The notes under the pieces are model-generated. The model had not been told where the DNA came from. It worked only from the letters and a program-made list of their open reading frames with translations, and ran no database searches. A DNA stretch of 64,000 bases from Lecanicillium sp. G3. Its lineage: Eukaryota > Ascomycota > Sordariomycetes > Hypocreales > Cordycipitaceae. A program made the translations under genes and the position numbers. Below are positions 1 through 10,377 of this stretch, in pieces; the first letter of the stretch is position 1, and the number at the start of each line of letters is the position of its first letter. The stretch is taken from positions 124,001 to 188,000 of the forward strand of contig JAZHPD010000036.1 of NCBI GenBank assembly GCA_037575805.1. Direction: 5' to 3'.

Positions 1-110
1 GCAATCCAATAATCATGGTGCGTAATTCCAAGTAACAAAGACCCAAAGACTCCTGGTGTTCTCCCATATAAACAAATGCGGCCTGTCAAACAAATAATAC
101 AGCAACTCGT

Positions 111-806
111 CTACTCGTCTTCGATATCGCGGTGTCTGGCCAGGACCTTGCGCTTGAACTCTTCGGCGTCGCTGTCCCACAGTTCGGCGGCCTCGCCATT
201 GAGCGGAGAGGAGCTGGATTGGTTAGTATGGTGAATATTACAGACATGTAGGGACCTCATTGAATACTTACTTGTTGGGCTCGCCGAGAAGACTTTGCAG
301 GCTGAGCAGGACAGTCTGGATATTGTATGCGGCAGTCCACTTGTCCTTGAGAATATCGAGGCAGATACGGCCGGAGAAGTCGACGTTGGGGTGGTAGATG
401 GGCGTCTTGAAGAGCACCGTGGGAGGGGCGTAAGGGTAGTTGGAGGGGAAAGCGAAGCTGAGCTTCATGGTGAGACCGGCGTAGGGTGTAGCGTCGGGGC
501 CCTCAATGGTGGCGGTCCAAGAGAGCAGGTTGCCGTCGGCCGAGGGGAAGGCAGAGACGCCGGGGGCAGGCGAGGTCATGAGCTGCATGAGCTCGGTTTG
601 CAAGCTGGAAGATGTCAGTACAAATGGAGCTGATGCATTGGACCCTTGTCTCGCTCTGGCGTCTACTGCGAAGCAAACGAGCACATGCAAGCCACTTACC
701 GCTTGGTGACGCTCTGTGAGTCGGGGCCCTTGCGAGAGGCATTGAGCTTAGCAGCCTGGACGCTGCCGGGGGCGGAGTTTTGGTTGTCCTCCATGGTGTA
801 GTCCAT
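111..806 (-). CDS. Ubiquitin-conjugating enzyme E2, UBE2C/Ubc11 type (APC/C E2)
   Basis: Three exons on the minus strand, 806..700, 604..272 and 213..111, give 180 residues; both introns start GTAAGT and end CAG. The UBC fold is complete: an HPN motif at residues 107-109 and the catalytic cysteine C117 in a GRICLDILKDKW context. The variable N-terminal extension of about 35 residues and the GEPN-x3-PLN-x3-AELW segment near the C-terminus are typical of the UBE2C/UbcH10 subfamily, which passes ubiquitin to APC/C substrates such as mitotic cyclins and securin. The start at 806 (MDYTMEDNQ) was chosen because the frame upstream is unrelated to E2s; a second Met at 794 is an alternative. It diverges from the Chk1 gene. 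E2 identity is certain; the subfamily is a strong family-level inference. Confidence 0.93.
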
Positions 807-1875
807 TGATGTCGAAAGGCAATTTGTTCGATGCGGGAGGCGGAAGAGGCGGATGGAGAGCGAGGATGAAGGACAATGCAATCGGTGTGGCTTTTGACAG
901 AAGAGAAATCCGAACCGAGGCTCCGATTTTGAGATGAGACGATGGGAAAATTGTCCGGAGTAGGCGAATCCGCAGACGAAAGGAGTCGTGGATGAGGAAT
1001 GCTAGGCCGTAGAGGAAGAGAGGAGCGGGAGAGTTTATACGAGGCAACGACTGCGGCGGTTTCGGAAGTCGCTTGTGGCTTGAAGACGGGAAGGGCGATG
1101 AGATTAAAGAGTAAAAATAGAATCCTAGCCAATGGACTCTACGGAATGCAGCAAAGACTGAAGCGAAGTCAGCAACGAAAGAAGAAAAAAGTGTGGCCTG
1201 GCGTGACAAGAGAAGAATTGGTAGGAGGGAGAAGATGGTTGCTGGAAGCGGACGTCGAGACATGCCAGTTGAAAGCGAGGCGGTGGAGCCCTTGCGCGAT
1301 GCAGTGGCTGGTGGCTGGCGGCTGGCGGGCGGGCAGTGTGTTGCTTTGTTACGGGGGGGCTGTTTGCCCAGCAACGGGGTGGGCAAAGCGGGCACGGTGC
1401 GCCACAGGGAGGGTGGCTGGTGCAAGTTACAGCACACCTAGCCCATAGTACTCCGTACAGGGGACTTCTACAGGGCACTCTTACAGGGCACCTTGCAGCG
1501 TGCTGGGACAACCACAGCCTACCGTTTTCGCACTAAGCGACCCCCGTCCGGCCTCTGTTTTTGTCTCCCAGCGACCGCCCACCACAACCAACCAGGCCAA
1601 CCGTCGCCACGCTCTTCTGAAAACAGCTTTACGCGGTGGGACGCGACTGGACGCGACTGGACGCGACCGCTCACGGAAACAATTGTACGGGCCACGCCAC
1701 CAGCCAGCAGGAGACACACATAGGCACGCACACGACACAAACGCACGCACGCACGCAATGCGTACACGTTAGCCAATCTATCTGCCATTATCTGTTTTGC
1801 TTTTCTTTGGACAACGTCAGGCACTTTATACGGTCCGAAAGAACACATCCCTTTCCGGGATCGTCATCCCACACC
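807..1875. promoter_or_regulatory. Divergent intergenic region between the E2 and CHK1 genes
   Basis: About 1.07 kb separates the two start codons, so it should hold both promoters. The half next to CHK1 has a pyrimidine-rich stretch (about 1790-1815) of the kind often seen at fungal transcription starts. One perfect GTACTCCGTAC 11-mer lies at 1448-1458. Short ACGCACGC-like and GGACGCGACT-like direct repeats occur at about 1630-1760. I see no further gene. Confidence 0.5.
1448..1458. repeat. Copy of the recurrent 11-mer GTACGGAGTAC
   Basis: Perfect copy in the GTACTCCGTAC orientation, in the E2/CHK1 intergenic region. The same 11-mer recurs at 34771, 43141, 51905 and 54054. Function unknown. 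Confidence 0.7.
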
Positions 1876-3729
1876 ATGGTGAGTGGAAACGGATGCCTGC
1901 TTTTGAATCGCGTTTGCCCTTGACCGTTGGACACTTTTGGTGCTACCCGTGATGCCAACAGGGATGGATCTTATTATGGAAACAATTTTGTATAATTTAA
2001 TGTTTTCTTCGCAATCGCAAATACCGTGTATCTGAGCCAGGCTAACAATATTTACAGTCGCAATTAGATCCTTTACCCAGAGACTTGCCCTTTCGCATCG
2101 TCTCCAAGACGGTAGGCCGTGGTGCCTATGCCTCGTACGTTCTTACAGACAACCTTCCATAAACAAGACCAACAGCTCACCGACCGACGCCCCTACAGCA
2201 TCAAAAAAGCTATCCCGCTAGACTCGCAAACCCCCGTCTTCGCTGTCAAGCTCATTCACAAGGGCTACGCCGTCAAACATGGCCGCATATCCGCCAAGCA
2301 GCTCGCCATGGAGGTCTCCCTCCACTCCCATATCGGTCAGCACCCCAACGTAATCGAGTGGTTCGCCTCGGGCGAGGACACCGTCTGGCGCTGGATCGCC
2401 ATGGAGTACGCCGAGGGCGGTGACCTCTTCGACAAGATCGAGGCCGACGTTGGCGTTCGCCAGGACATTGCCCAGGTGTATTTCCTGCAGCTCGTCAGCG
2501 GTGTCAGCTTCATGCACTCCAAGGGCGTCGCCCATCGCGATCTCAAGCCGGAAAATGTCTTGCTCTCCCAGGACGGCAACCTCAAGCTCGCTGACTTTGG
2601 CATGGCCACCATGTTCGAGTACAAGGGCCAGCGCAAGCTAAGCTCTACCCTCTGCGGCAGCCCGCCTTATATTGCTCCCGAGATACTCGCGTGTGGTCGC
2701 CCCGACAAGAAGTCTCCGACTGGAGGCAAGTACTCCCCTGACCTGGTCGACGTCTGGTCTTGTGGTGTGGTGCTATTTGTCCTGCTCGTGGGCAACACAC
2801 CCTGGGACGAGCCCTCGTCGAGCAGCTGGGAGTTTGGAGAATACGTGAGAACAGGCGGGCACAGTACGGACGCATTATGGGAGCGAGTGCCTCCAGAGGC
2901 ATTATCATTACTACGGGGTATGATGAGTGTAGATACAGAGAAGCGTTTCAGCTTCGCCAAGGTCCGTCAGCACCCTTGGTACACGCGGCACAACCCGCTC
3001 CTGACCTCGGACGGCCGCATCGCCGACCCCATCAACCTCGCCACGCAAATGCTCGAGAGCCTCCGCATCGATTTTACTAAGCAGCCTAGCGCCTCCCAGG
3101 GCCAGTCTTCGTCGATACCGGACGATATGGATGTCGACTCGGGCATGAATGCCGGTCGTTTCGCGGCCACCCAGCCCGATGTCCCCATCGTCGACACAGA
3201 CTGGGACTTTGAGCGGCCGGCTCTCCGATCCATGGCAGCACCTTCGGCCTCGCTGCCGCCCCGCACCGCTGAGAGCGGACGTCGGCAGATGCTCGAGACG
3301 CTTGCCGACGAGCCCTCCATGTCGCAGTTCTCCCAGGCCCCGGGTCCCTCTATGACGCTGACCCAGCAGGCCCGGCAGTTCCGCGACATTTGCCCGCCCG
3401 AGTCGCTCACGCGCTTCTTCTCGCACGTGCCGCCCGCGCATCTCGTGCAGATGCTCAGCGACGCCCTGCACCAGCTCAACGTCCCGCTCGCGCCCGTCAA
3501 GCCGAACCTGTATTCCAACTCGGTTGCGACGATCAAGGTGCGTGCCATCGACGGCCGCCAGCAGAGCTTGCACGGTGAAATTCAGGTCGACCGCCAGGCC
3601 TTGCCAGACGGCAGCGAGGTGCTCGACGTGCGCTTCACCAAGGTCAAAGGTGACCCGCTCGAGTGGCGCCGCTTCTTCAAGAAGATTGTCGTGCTGTGCA
3701 AGGACGGTGTATATGTGCCAGATGCTTAG
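1876..3729 (+). CDS. chk1: Serine/threonine checkpoint kinase Chk1
   Basis: Three exons, 1876..1878, 2058..2134 and 2199..3729, give 536 residues. The first exon is only the ATG, followed directly by a GTGAGT donor and a 179-nt intron; the second intron is 64 nt. The kinase core is complete: glycine loop GRGAYAS about residues 21-27, catalytic lysine K44 (FAVK), E65, HRDLKPEN with D141, DFG at 159-161 and GSPPYIAPE. The C-terminus carries the Chk1 KA1-like autoinhibitory region; its KGDPLEWRRFFKK segment matches the KGD-LEF-RHF motif typical of Chk1. In other eukaryotes Chk1 is activated by ATR/Mec1 and delays mitosis after DNA damage by controlling Cdc25 or Wee1. Few SQ/TQ sites are visible in the middle linker. 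Annotating from the longest ORF (ATG at 2119) would give a false N-terminus. Confidence 0.94.
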
Positions 3730-3945
3730 ACGGCGGTCCGGCGGTCCATGGCTGACAGTGTCAGGGAATCCAGAATAGAAGAGGGGGACGAAGGTGGGAA
3801 GTTCGAGACAATATCATCAATGTACTGGGTAGACAAAGAAGTTGTAGCATAGCGACCAAAAGCATCCTTGGGTTAATGAAAAACATTTATGCATTACCAT
3901 GATTATAGTTGAAGAATGGGAACCGTTCATTTGCCGCGTCATTCT

Positions 3946-6581
3946 TCATTCGTGCAGGGCGGAGAGCAGGGGATTGTTCAGTTCCAGCTGAGCAGCCAGA
4001 TCCAGCATCTCACCCGGCGAGATACCGATCATGGTATCGGTCTGGAACAGGTCCCAGCCGGGCTCGTCAGCTGCGACACTCGGCGTCAGCGGCGTGCTGA
4101 GGCTGTCGTTGTGCGCCGGGCCCTGGTCCGACATGGCCTGGTCCTCGCCGGCCCCGCCGCCGTTGCTGCTCCCGCCAGCGGGCGCAGGCGGCGTAAAGGC
4201 GTTCATGAAGCGCTCGAGCTGGGCGAGCTCCATCTTGCGAACGGGCGCGACGATGCTGCCTTTGGAGATCATCTTGTCGAGCACGCTCTTCATGTTCTCC
4301 TCCCAGTTGTCGTCGGGCACGAGGAACGGGCAGATGGTGCGGACCAGATACAGCACAAAGGAGGAGGAGTAGGCGTCCTCGAGCTGAAAGGGCAGAAAGG
4401 CCTCGAGCAGGTCCTCGTCGCCTATGACGCGCAGGATGCGCAGCACCGTCTGCGCCGAGTTGACGCACGACTGCAGCAGCGAGGCGACGGGCGTGGACAG
4501 CATGACGGGCCCCGCGACGACCGAGTTGGTGCGCTTGATGTGCATGTGCAGCGCGCACATGACGACGGGCCGCGTGGTGAGCACGACGCAGTGGTGGTAG
4601 GAGAGCAGCAGGCGGACGGCCATGCGCGAGGCCTTGCTGATGGAGCCCTGGAAGTGCGACTCGAGCAGCGCGTGCACGTCGCGGGAGATCTGGGCGAGGT
4701 CGCGCAGCACCGTCTGCGTGTCGGTGACGAGGGAGCCGTCGAAGCGGCGGCCGACGCCGTAGATGGCGTTGAGGATCTGCGAGACGAGGCGCGCGAGGCG
4801 GACGTGCAGCGCCATGTTGCGCGCGTCGAAGCAGTCGTTGAGGTCCGAGGGCGCGCGCGCCGTGATGTCCTCGTCGCGGATGGAGCTGGGCGCGCCCATG
4901 AGCGAGCCGAACTCGCGCTCGAGCTTGTACACGACCCAGAAGATGAGGTTGCAGCGGCGCGAGTGCTGCTCGCCCACCACCTCGACGGGCATGTGGCGGT
5001 GCCAGCCCTCGATGATGCAGATGCGCATGGCGTGGCAAATGTGCTGCAGCGCGCCGACGCGCATGTCGATGGACTGGAGGTAGACGGCGCCGAGGACGAG
5101 CGCCTGCACGGCGGTGATGGAGTCGGGCGCGAGGCCGGCCAAGTCGGGCATGAGGGCCATGGCGCGCGCCGCGTACTGGTGGCCGGTCGGGCCCTCGGCG
5201 CTGCTCTGGTTGGTGATGAAGACCTTGCCGTAGGCGAGGATGAGGAGGTACTGCGCGTACCAGTGCCGCGAGGAGGCGGCCTTGCCGGACTGGTCCTCGT
5301 AGAGCTCGTGGAGGTTGCGCAGCCAGTCCTGCTCGTCGATGACGTAGAAGATGGAGCCGAGGTAGAACTTGGCGACGTTGAAGAGGAGGAGCGCGTAGTC
5401 GAGGGGCGGGAGGTTGGACACGTCGGGCGTCTCGTCGCAGCTGACGTAGCTCCAGTGCAGCTTGTGCCCGCCATCGAAGTGGCCCGGGTCGGCGACGTAG
5501 CCCTGCTCGGGGAGGTGTTGGCCGAGGAGGGTGAGGACTCGACGGCAGAAGGACCATGATGAGGAGGGGCCCATGTACCCTGAGATGTATTAGTATGTGA
5601 TGAGTTGAGAGTGACATGGTGCGGAGAGTGGCATCATGCAACTTGGAGCTTGGATAGATGCTTACAGAATCGGCCCTTCATCTTGGTGAATGTGTAGTCA
5701 TTATCTGCGAGGGGGTTTTGCAGGAATGACGGCTCAATGCTATTATTCTCATCAACACTGCTGCTGCCATGGCTGCTGTGATATGACATGCGTCCAGTGT
5801 CTGGCGCGAGTGATGGGGTCGGACCTGCACACGAATGTTAGTATATATCAAAACACCATATGGTCTCAACACCAACCAGTACTATCGTGACCATAATTGT
5901 TATCACTGTGATGGGTGGCCACATCTCGGGGATGTAGGCCGAACGCCGCCCGGGACGACGGCGTGCTCGGGCTGGGCTGTGTCAGGAGGGCATCGACGTC
6001 CACCCGGCGCGGGGCGGCGACGGGATCGAGACCGCGATCCTCATGGGACTTGCGGCCCTCGAGCTCACGGAGATATCTTTGCGGGACGGCCGTTAGCATT
6101 CGGCGGTTCGGGTCCGGATGGTTGGTAATTCCCAGGTTAACCCCGGGCGCGGCCATGCCGGCAGCGACGGCGGCGGCGACGACCGCGGGGTCCGTGATGA
6201 TGTCGTCCATGCAACGACGACGACCGGACTCGGGGTGGAGGCAGGGGTATGGGATTGTGTTTGGGCTTTGTATATCCGTCTTACCTCTCGGATATTGATA
6301 TCCGTTTGGACTCGGCCATGAAATAGCACCTCTCATTTTGTCTTGAGCAGCGGGAACAGGGCTGCTCCCCGCTACACTTTACTTTCATAGCCCTACATCG
6401 TTCACACCTAAAAAAATGAAAAAAGGAAAAATTTACCCGGTCAGCATGATTTGGAAAAAAAATCTCGGCACGCCTACGCGACCGGGAAGCAGTCGGAAAA
6501 CGGCGTCGGAATCGTCACCCACGCTTTCGAGACTTTGGGAACTGTCCTCTTTGTCACCCTGGAAGGCGACGGACCATCCAT
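3946..6581 (-). CDS. Zn2Cys6 fungal-specific transcription factor, Put3/PrnA-like architecture
   Basis: Five exons on the minus strand, 6581..6523, 6407..6285, 6076..5883, 5824..5666 and 5579..3946, give 722 residues. The DNA-binding cluster lies at residues 21-47 with the exact spacing C-x2-C-x6-C-x5-C-x2-C-x6-C, preceded by a basic stretch and followed by the usual linker (ISISERYLRELE). The 58-nt third intron has a perfect TACTAAC branch point. The large last exon encodes the fungal-specific transcription factor domain, starting about residue 180 (FWYMGPSSSWSFCRRV) and rich in helices, then a Gly/Ser-rich tail. The order and spacing resemble proline-utilisation activators, and proline dehydrogenase lies 2.4 kb beyond its start, but the general fold is shared by many Zn2Cys6 regulators. 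The class is certain; the proline role is inference. The zinc-cluster exons are too short to appear as long ORFs. Confidence 0.85.
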
Positions 6582-7561
6582 GCTTTGGTCTTGAACTTGT
6601 CGGTCTGCGAGGCCGGGACGAGACAGCCCTGGGCGAGTTTAAAGAAAGGTCGATACTTTCGGACAGCGTGTTCCGGGTTCGAGAATCCCACCTGTAGAAC
6701 AAGGGCAAAAAAGGAATGCAAGGAAAAACAACTGGAGAATGAGCGCGAGAGTGTTACGTACCAAAAGCCACTGAAGCTAGTCAGTTCCAGGAGCCTTTGG
6801 AGCCGAAGCGAGCCGGACAAGGTTTCGCGCGCCGCAGAGTCAAGGGAAGGGGGATTGCTTCAGGCCCCCACATGGACAAGCTTTTACATGGCTGCGACTA
6901 GAGATCTGCCGGCGCGATGGCCTTTCGGTGCGTCCAGTTGTTGATTTCTGTCGATATTTGGTTATGAGATCCTTCAGAATGTAGTTGTCGAGTCGTCTGT
7001 CGGCTGTCGGTCGTACCAGTTGTCGTGGGACTTGTAGACAACCGTTGCGCCCTCGGAGACCACGGCACAGACATCGAGATTAATTATCCGGCTCTCGTTC
7101 AACTCGTTCAACCGACCACTGTCTGAAGGCGCCCGCAACTGTTTTTTTTCTAATGTGGAGTGGCCGGCGTCGGAACTCTGTGGTTGCGTCGGCTGGCTCT
7201 TCCGACACCCTCCCAACTCAAGGACGCAAGCATGACACTCTTATGAGTAATTAGATCGGCTACAAAAGGTACACGAAAGAACTGGATATCGGCAGTCATC
7301 GTGATCAGGCGTGACGAATTTTTCCAGTATTTTTTTACTAGAGCGAACAGAGGGGTCGCGATAGACGATGAATTACAGCCTGACATCGGCACTTCGTCTC
7401 GTCTCCCTGGCGAGGTTCGTTGGGCTACATTGCCATCACTCTTTCTTTGTTGTCTCTTACAAGGGATTGGCTGCACTGCCACGTACCACACACATGCACT
7501 TACACAGATCATCTCTAACTATAGACCATTGCCACCACGGATATCATGGAAGCCCTGTAGA
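6582..7561. promoter_or_regulatory. Divergent intergenic region between the Zn2Cys6 factor and the flavin-reductase-like gene
   Basis: This 980-bp region should contain both promoters. I looked for paired CGG/CCG half-sites as used by Zn2Cys6 dimers. Isolated CCGG/CGG triplets exist, for example about 6602-6616, but no pair with the published Put3 spacing (10 nt) was seen. No gene recognised inside. Confidence 0.4.
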
Positions 7562-8464
7562 ATGAGCTCGTCGGCCGCGGCCGCAGAAGAGCAGGTAAAA
7601 CAAGCAGAGGCCAGCTACAAGATCGTCGACCGCGCCGCCGACTTTGCAGAGAAGCAGGCACGCCGGCCAGACTTTGACCATTCCAGCCAGCCCATCCCCG
7701 TGACCAAACAGCCCAACCCAGCCTGGGCCTACGGTGGCGGCGCCAAAGGATTCGATGCATCACTGAAGCACCGCGAGGTCGATCCCTATGCCGACGGCCG
7801 GCCCATGGTCAGCAATTACAAGCTGCTGGTGGCCGGAATCGCTCCCCGCCCCATCGGCTTCATCAGCACCGTCTCGGCAGACGGCACGTCCAAGAACCTC
7901 GCGCCCTTCAGCTACTTCCAGGTCGTCGACCACGACCCGCCCACCTTTGTCGTCGGCTTCTCCTCGCGCCCCGGCAGGGAGAAGGACACGTACCGCAACC
8001 TCCTCGACACCGGGGAGTGCGTCATCAACACCGTCTCCGAGAACATGATGGAAGCCGTCAGCGCGACTTCGCTCGACCCCCCGCACGGCGTGTCGGAGTG
8101 GGAAATCGCGGGCCTGCACGGGGCGCCCTCGTCCACGGTGCGTCCCGCCCGCGTGCAGGAGTCTGTGCTGTCCGTCGAGGGCAGGGTCGTGGACAGCACG
8201 GAGCTGGGGGGTGCCGAGCACAGGCGTCCCGGGATGAGCGCAGCCGGCGTGGTGCTGATCCAGGCCACGAGGTTCTGGGTGCGGGAGGACGCCACGAACG
8301 AGGACGCGAGCGATGTCGCTCTGGACAAGCTGCGGCCGGTAGCGCAGCTGGGCGGCATGTCGTACGGGCGCATCACCTCCACGTTTGAGTTGCCCAGGAG
8401 ACGATGGGCAGATGAAAAGGAAAAGTTGACGATGCTGGCTGGTGTCGAGTCGGACAAATCATGA
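7562..8464 (+). CDS. Flavin-reductase-like FMN-binding split-barrel protein
   Basis: A single exon of 300 residues. The ATG at 7562 (MSSSAAAAEE) is preferred over the upstream in-frame Met at 7301, because the extra sequence is low-quality and lies in the divergent promoter. The core from about residue 80 has the flavin-reductase-like signature: APRPIGFISTVS, then NLAPFSYFQVV and a DPP-x-FVVGFS strand, as in COG1853 flavoprotein oxygenases/reductases that bind FMN. The N-terminal ~60 residues are polar and have no clear targeting signal. The substrate cannot be told from sequence. It sits between the Zn2Cys6 regulator (divergent) and proline dehydrogenase (convergent, 494 bp away), which would be compatible with joint control but does not show it. 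Confidence 0.85.
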   Translation: MSSSAAAAEEQVKQAEASYKIVDRAADFAEKQARRPDFDHSSQPIPVTKQPNPAWAYGGGAKGFDASLKHREVDPYADGRPMVSNYKLLVAGIAPRPIGFISTVSADGTSKNLAPFSYFQVVDHDPPTFVVGFSSRPGREKDTYRNLLDTGECVINTVSENMMEAVSATSLDPPHGVSEWEIAGLHGAPSSTVRPARVQESVLSVEGRVVDSTELGGAEHRRPGMSAAGVVLIQATRFWVREDATNEDASDVALDKLRPVAQLGGMSYGRITSTFELPRRRWADEKEKLTMLAGVESDKS

Positions 8465-8958
8465 TCTGAAAAGTCACCGTGTACCTGTGTAATTATATTG
8501 TAACTACTGTACAGCAGCGGATATAACCATAAATATGAATGCCGTAAGATATCGCCACTCATGAGAAGCTGTGGTTGATGGCCCTTTGTGAATGCAATTT
8601 GATAATCTTATTCAGGCGTGCTCAAGATATCCTGATAGGTTCAATACATCAAGTGTTACTGCGTCCGTTTGAGATTGTTTGCACTCCAGTCATCTTGCCG
8701 ATTTATCCATGTTTGCCCGGAACTATGTGTCATTAATCGCAGAGTCCGAATAATGTGCACTTGAAGCAATTATTATGGATCACGCGCACACAAAATTGTA
8801 TTATAATTTTCTTAATTTTTATTTATTCTAATTTTTGTCTAGATATTGAAGACATTATCTGGTATCCGGCCCAATGCTCGCTGATAAATCATTCATAAAA
8901 AGGCAAACGCTATCCCTTTGTTATCCAATAGGGTCGTGAAAATCGTGTCAACTCATTT
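8465..8958. other. Convergent 3' intergenic region, AT-rich
   Basis: Between the stops of the flavin-reductase-like gene and proline dehydrogenase. It contains an AT-rich block about 8800-8840, suitable for 3'-end formation. No gene seen. Confidence 0.5.
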
Positions 8959-10377
8959 TTAGTTGGAAGTCAGTCTGTGCCACACCTCCTTTCGCAGAGC
9001 GGCGGCCATGTGCTTGGTTCGCTCGACGGCGCCGCGGTTCTCAATCGCGCGACGGTGCAGATAGCCCATGCACTCGCCGATGGAACCCCAGGTCAGGCAC
9101 TTGTAGGGCTTGGGGGCGATGCTGTTGGCGGCGGCCTGGTCGGCGCGGGTGGTCTCGTAGTTCATGATGAGCTCGCAGCTGAGCTCGTCGGCCATGCCGG
9201 CGACCTGGGCGCACTCGAGCTTGCAGGTGGGCAGGCCGTTGCTGATGCGGCTGCGGTGCGACTCGGTGGCCACGGCGGTGCTCTTGGCGTTGTGCGTAGC
9301 GAGCATCAGGTTGGCCTTGGGGAAGACGGCGTCGCCGGGGACAGAAGCGGGCAGGCGCTGGCTGATGAGCTTGTCGGCGATGTCGTTGTAGGAGGCGTCG
9401 GTGTCCTCCTTGGTGTCGTGGATGAGACCGCGCTCCTCATGGTCGATGTAGGCGCCGCGGACGAGCTTGACACCCAGCTTCCAGCCCTCCGTGGCAGCGG
9501 TGGCGATGTGGCGGTCGGCAACATCGCGAGCGCCCTTGAGGTAAGCCTGGATAGTGTTGTAGACGAGAGCCTGGCCGTCGGCGTTCCAGCGGCGCATGAG
9601 CTCGATAGCCCAGTTGTCGATACCGTGCTGCACAGACTGCTGCTCGGCGTCGAACCAGAGACGGGAACCCTGCTTCTTGGCCTCGGCGCACAGCTCAGTG
9701 AGAGCGTCGTCGACAACCTTGGGCATAGGAGCGCGGGCCTGCAGAGCGTCGACAGCGATGGGGCCAGCACCGGTGATCTTCATGGCGAGGACATCGCCGG
9801 GCTGGAGCATGCGGAGAGAGGCAAGGGAGTTCTCGCGCCACGACTCAACGAGGTCGTAGTGTGCCTGGCTGTAGTCGGAGGCGTTGGCGGTGGCAGCGCG
9901 CTCCTCCTCAGAGAGGACAATCTCCTTGGCGAAAGTGAGGATGATACCCTGGTAGCCGAGGGACTTGAAGGCGTTGAGAGAGTTGGTGACTTCGGCCTTG
10001 TTGGTGCCAGCACAGAACTGGTTGTAGACGGTGCTACGGACCAGCTTGCGAAGGAGCGGGTTGGCCTCGGGGTCCATAAGAGCCATCTTGGGGTGCGTGA
10101 TGAGGCCCAGCGCGGCAATGGAGGGCTTTAGTAGCGTAGGCGAGCACATGAGGGTGGTGAGCGCGGCGGAGCGGAGGAGTGTGAGCCACGGAAGGCGAGA
10201 GAGAGCAGTGCGGGAGGGAGCAGCTGGGATAGAGGCACCGGCAGGCACGGGAGTGGCGGCGGTGGTGGCATCAGTGAGATGCCGTACGCTATCGTGCCAT
10301 CTGACTCCGGAGTATCTGTATAGAGGCTTGGTAGCCTGCTTCCGCAAAATGCTGGTAGCAGGCGAGAGCGCCGACAT
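8959..10377 (-). CDS. Proline dehydrogenase (proline oxidase), mitochondrial
   Basis: An intronless ORF of 472 residues. It catalyses the first step of proline catabolism, the FAD-dependent oxidation of L-proline to pyrroline-5-carboxylate, at the inner mitochondrial membrane. The first ~45 residues are rich in Ser, Arg and Ala with almost no acidic residues, as expected for a mitochondrial presequence. The PRODH barrel shows LWFDAEQQ, the strongly conserved KLVRGAYI strand, a THN loop, GMADELS and the C-terminal substrate-binding region YLHRRAIENRGAV. Length and motifs match yeast Put1 and Aspergillus PrnD. The family is usually induced by proline through Put3/PrnA; such a factor may be the gene at 3946-6581. 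The long opposite-strand ORF here is a codon-bias shadow. Confidence 0.95.
   Translation of the reverse strand: MSALSPATSILRKQATKPLYRYSGVRWHDSVRHLTDATTAATPVPAGASIPAAPSRTALSRLPWLTLLRSAALTTLMCSPTLLKPSIAALGLITHPKMALMDPEANPLLRKLVRSTVYNQFCAGTNKAEVTNSLNAFKSLGYQGIILTFAKEIVLSEEERAATANASDYSQAHYDLVESWRENSLASLRMLQPGDVLAMKITGAGPIAVDALQARAPMPKVVDDALTELCAEAKKQGSRLWFDAEQQSVQHGIDNWAIELMRRWNADGQALVYNTIQAYLKGARDVADRHIATAATEGWKLGVKLVRGAYIDHEERGLIHDTKEDTDASYNDIADKLISQRLPASVPGDAVFPKANLMLATHNAKSTAVATESHRSRISNGLPTCKLECAQVAGMADELSCELIMNYETTRADQAAANSIAPKPYKCLTWGSIGECMGYLHRRAIENRGAVERTKHMAAALRKEVWHRLTSN

Noticed and set aside
3916..5559. 547-codon plus-strand ORF rich in Val, Glu, Gly, Arg
   Set aside because: It is exactly antisense to the transcription factor exon; the residue pattern is the mirror of GC3-biased codons, and no domain is present.
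6672..6692. GGGTTCGAGAATCCC, resembling a tRNA T-arm
   Set aside because: The stem-loop geometry is two bases too long and no acceptor, D or anticodon arm is found upstream.
8977..10131. 384-codon plus-strand ORF
   Set aside because: Antisense shadow of proline dehydrogenase.
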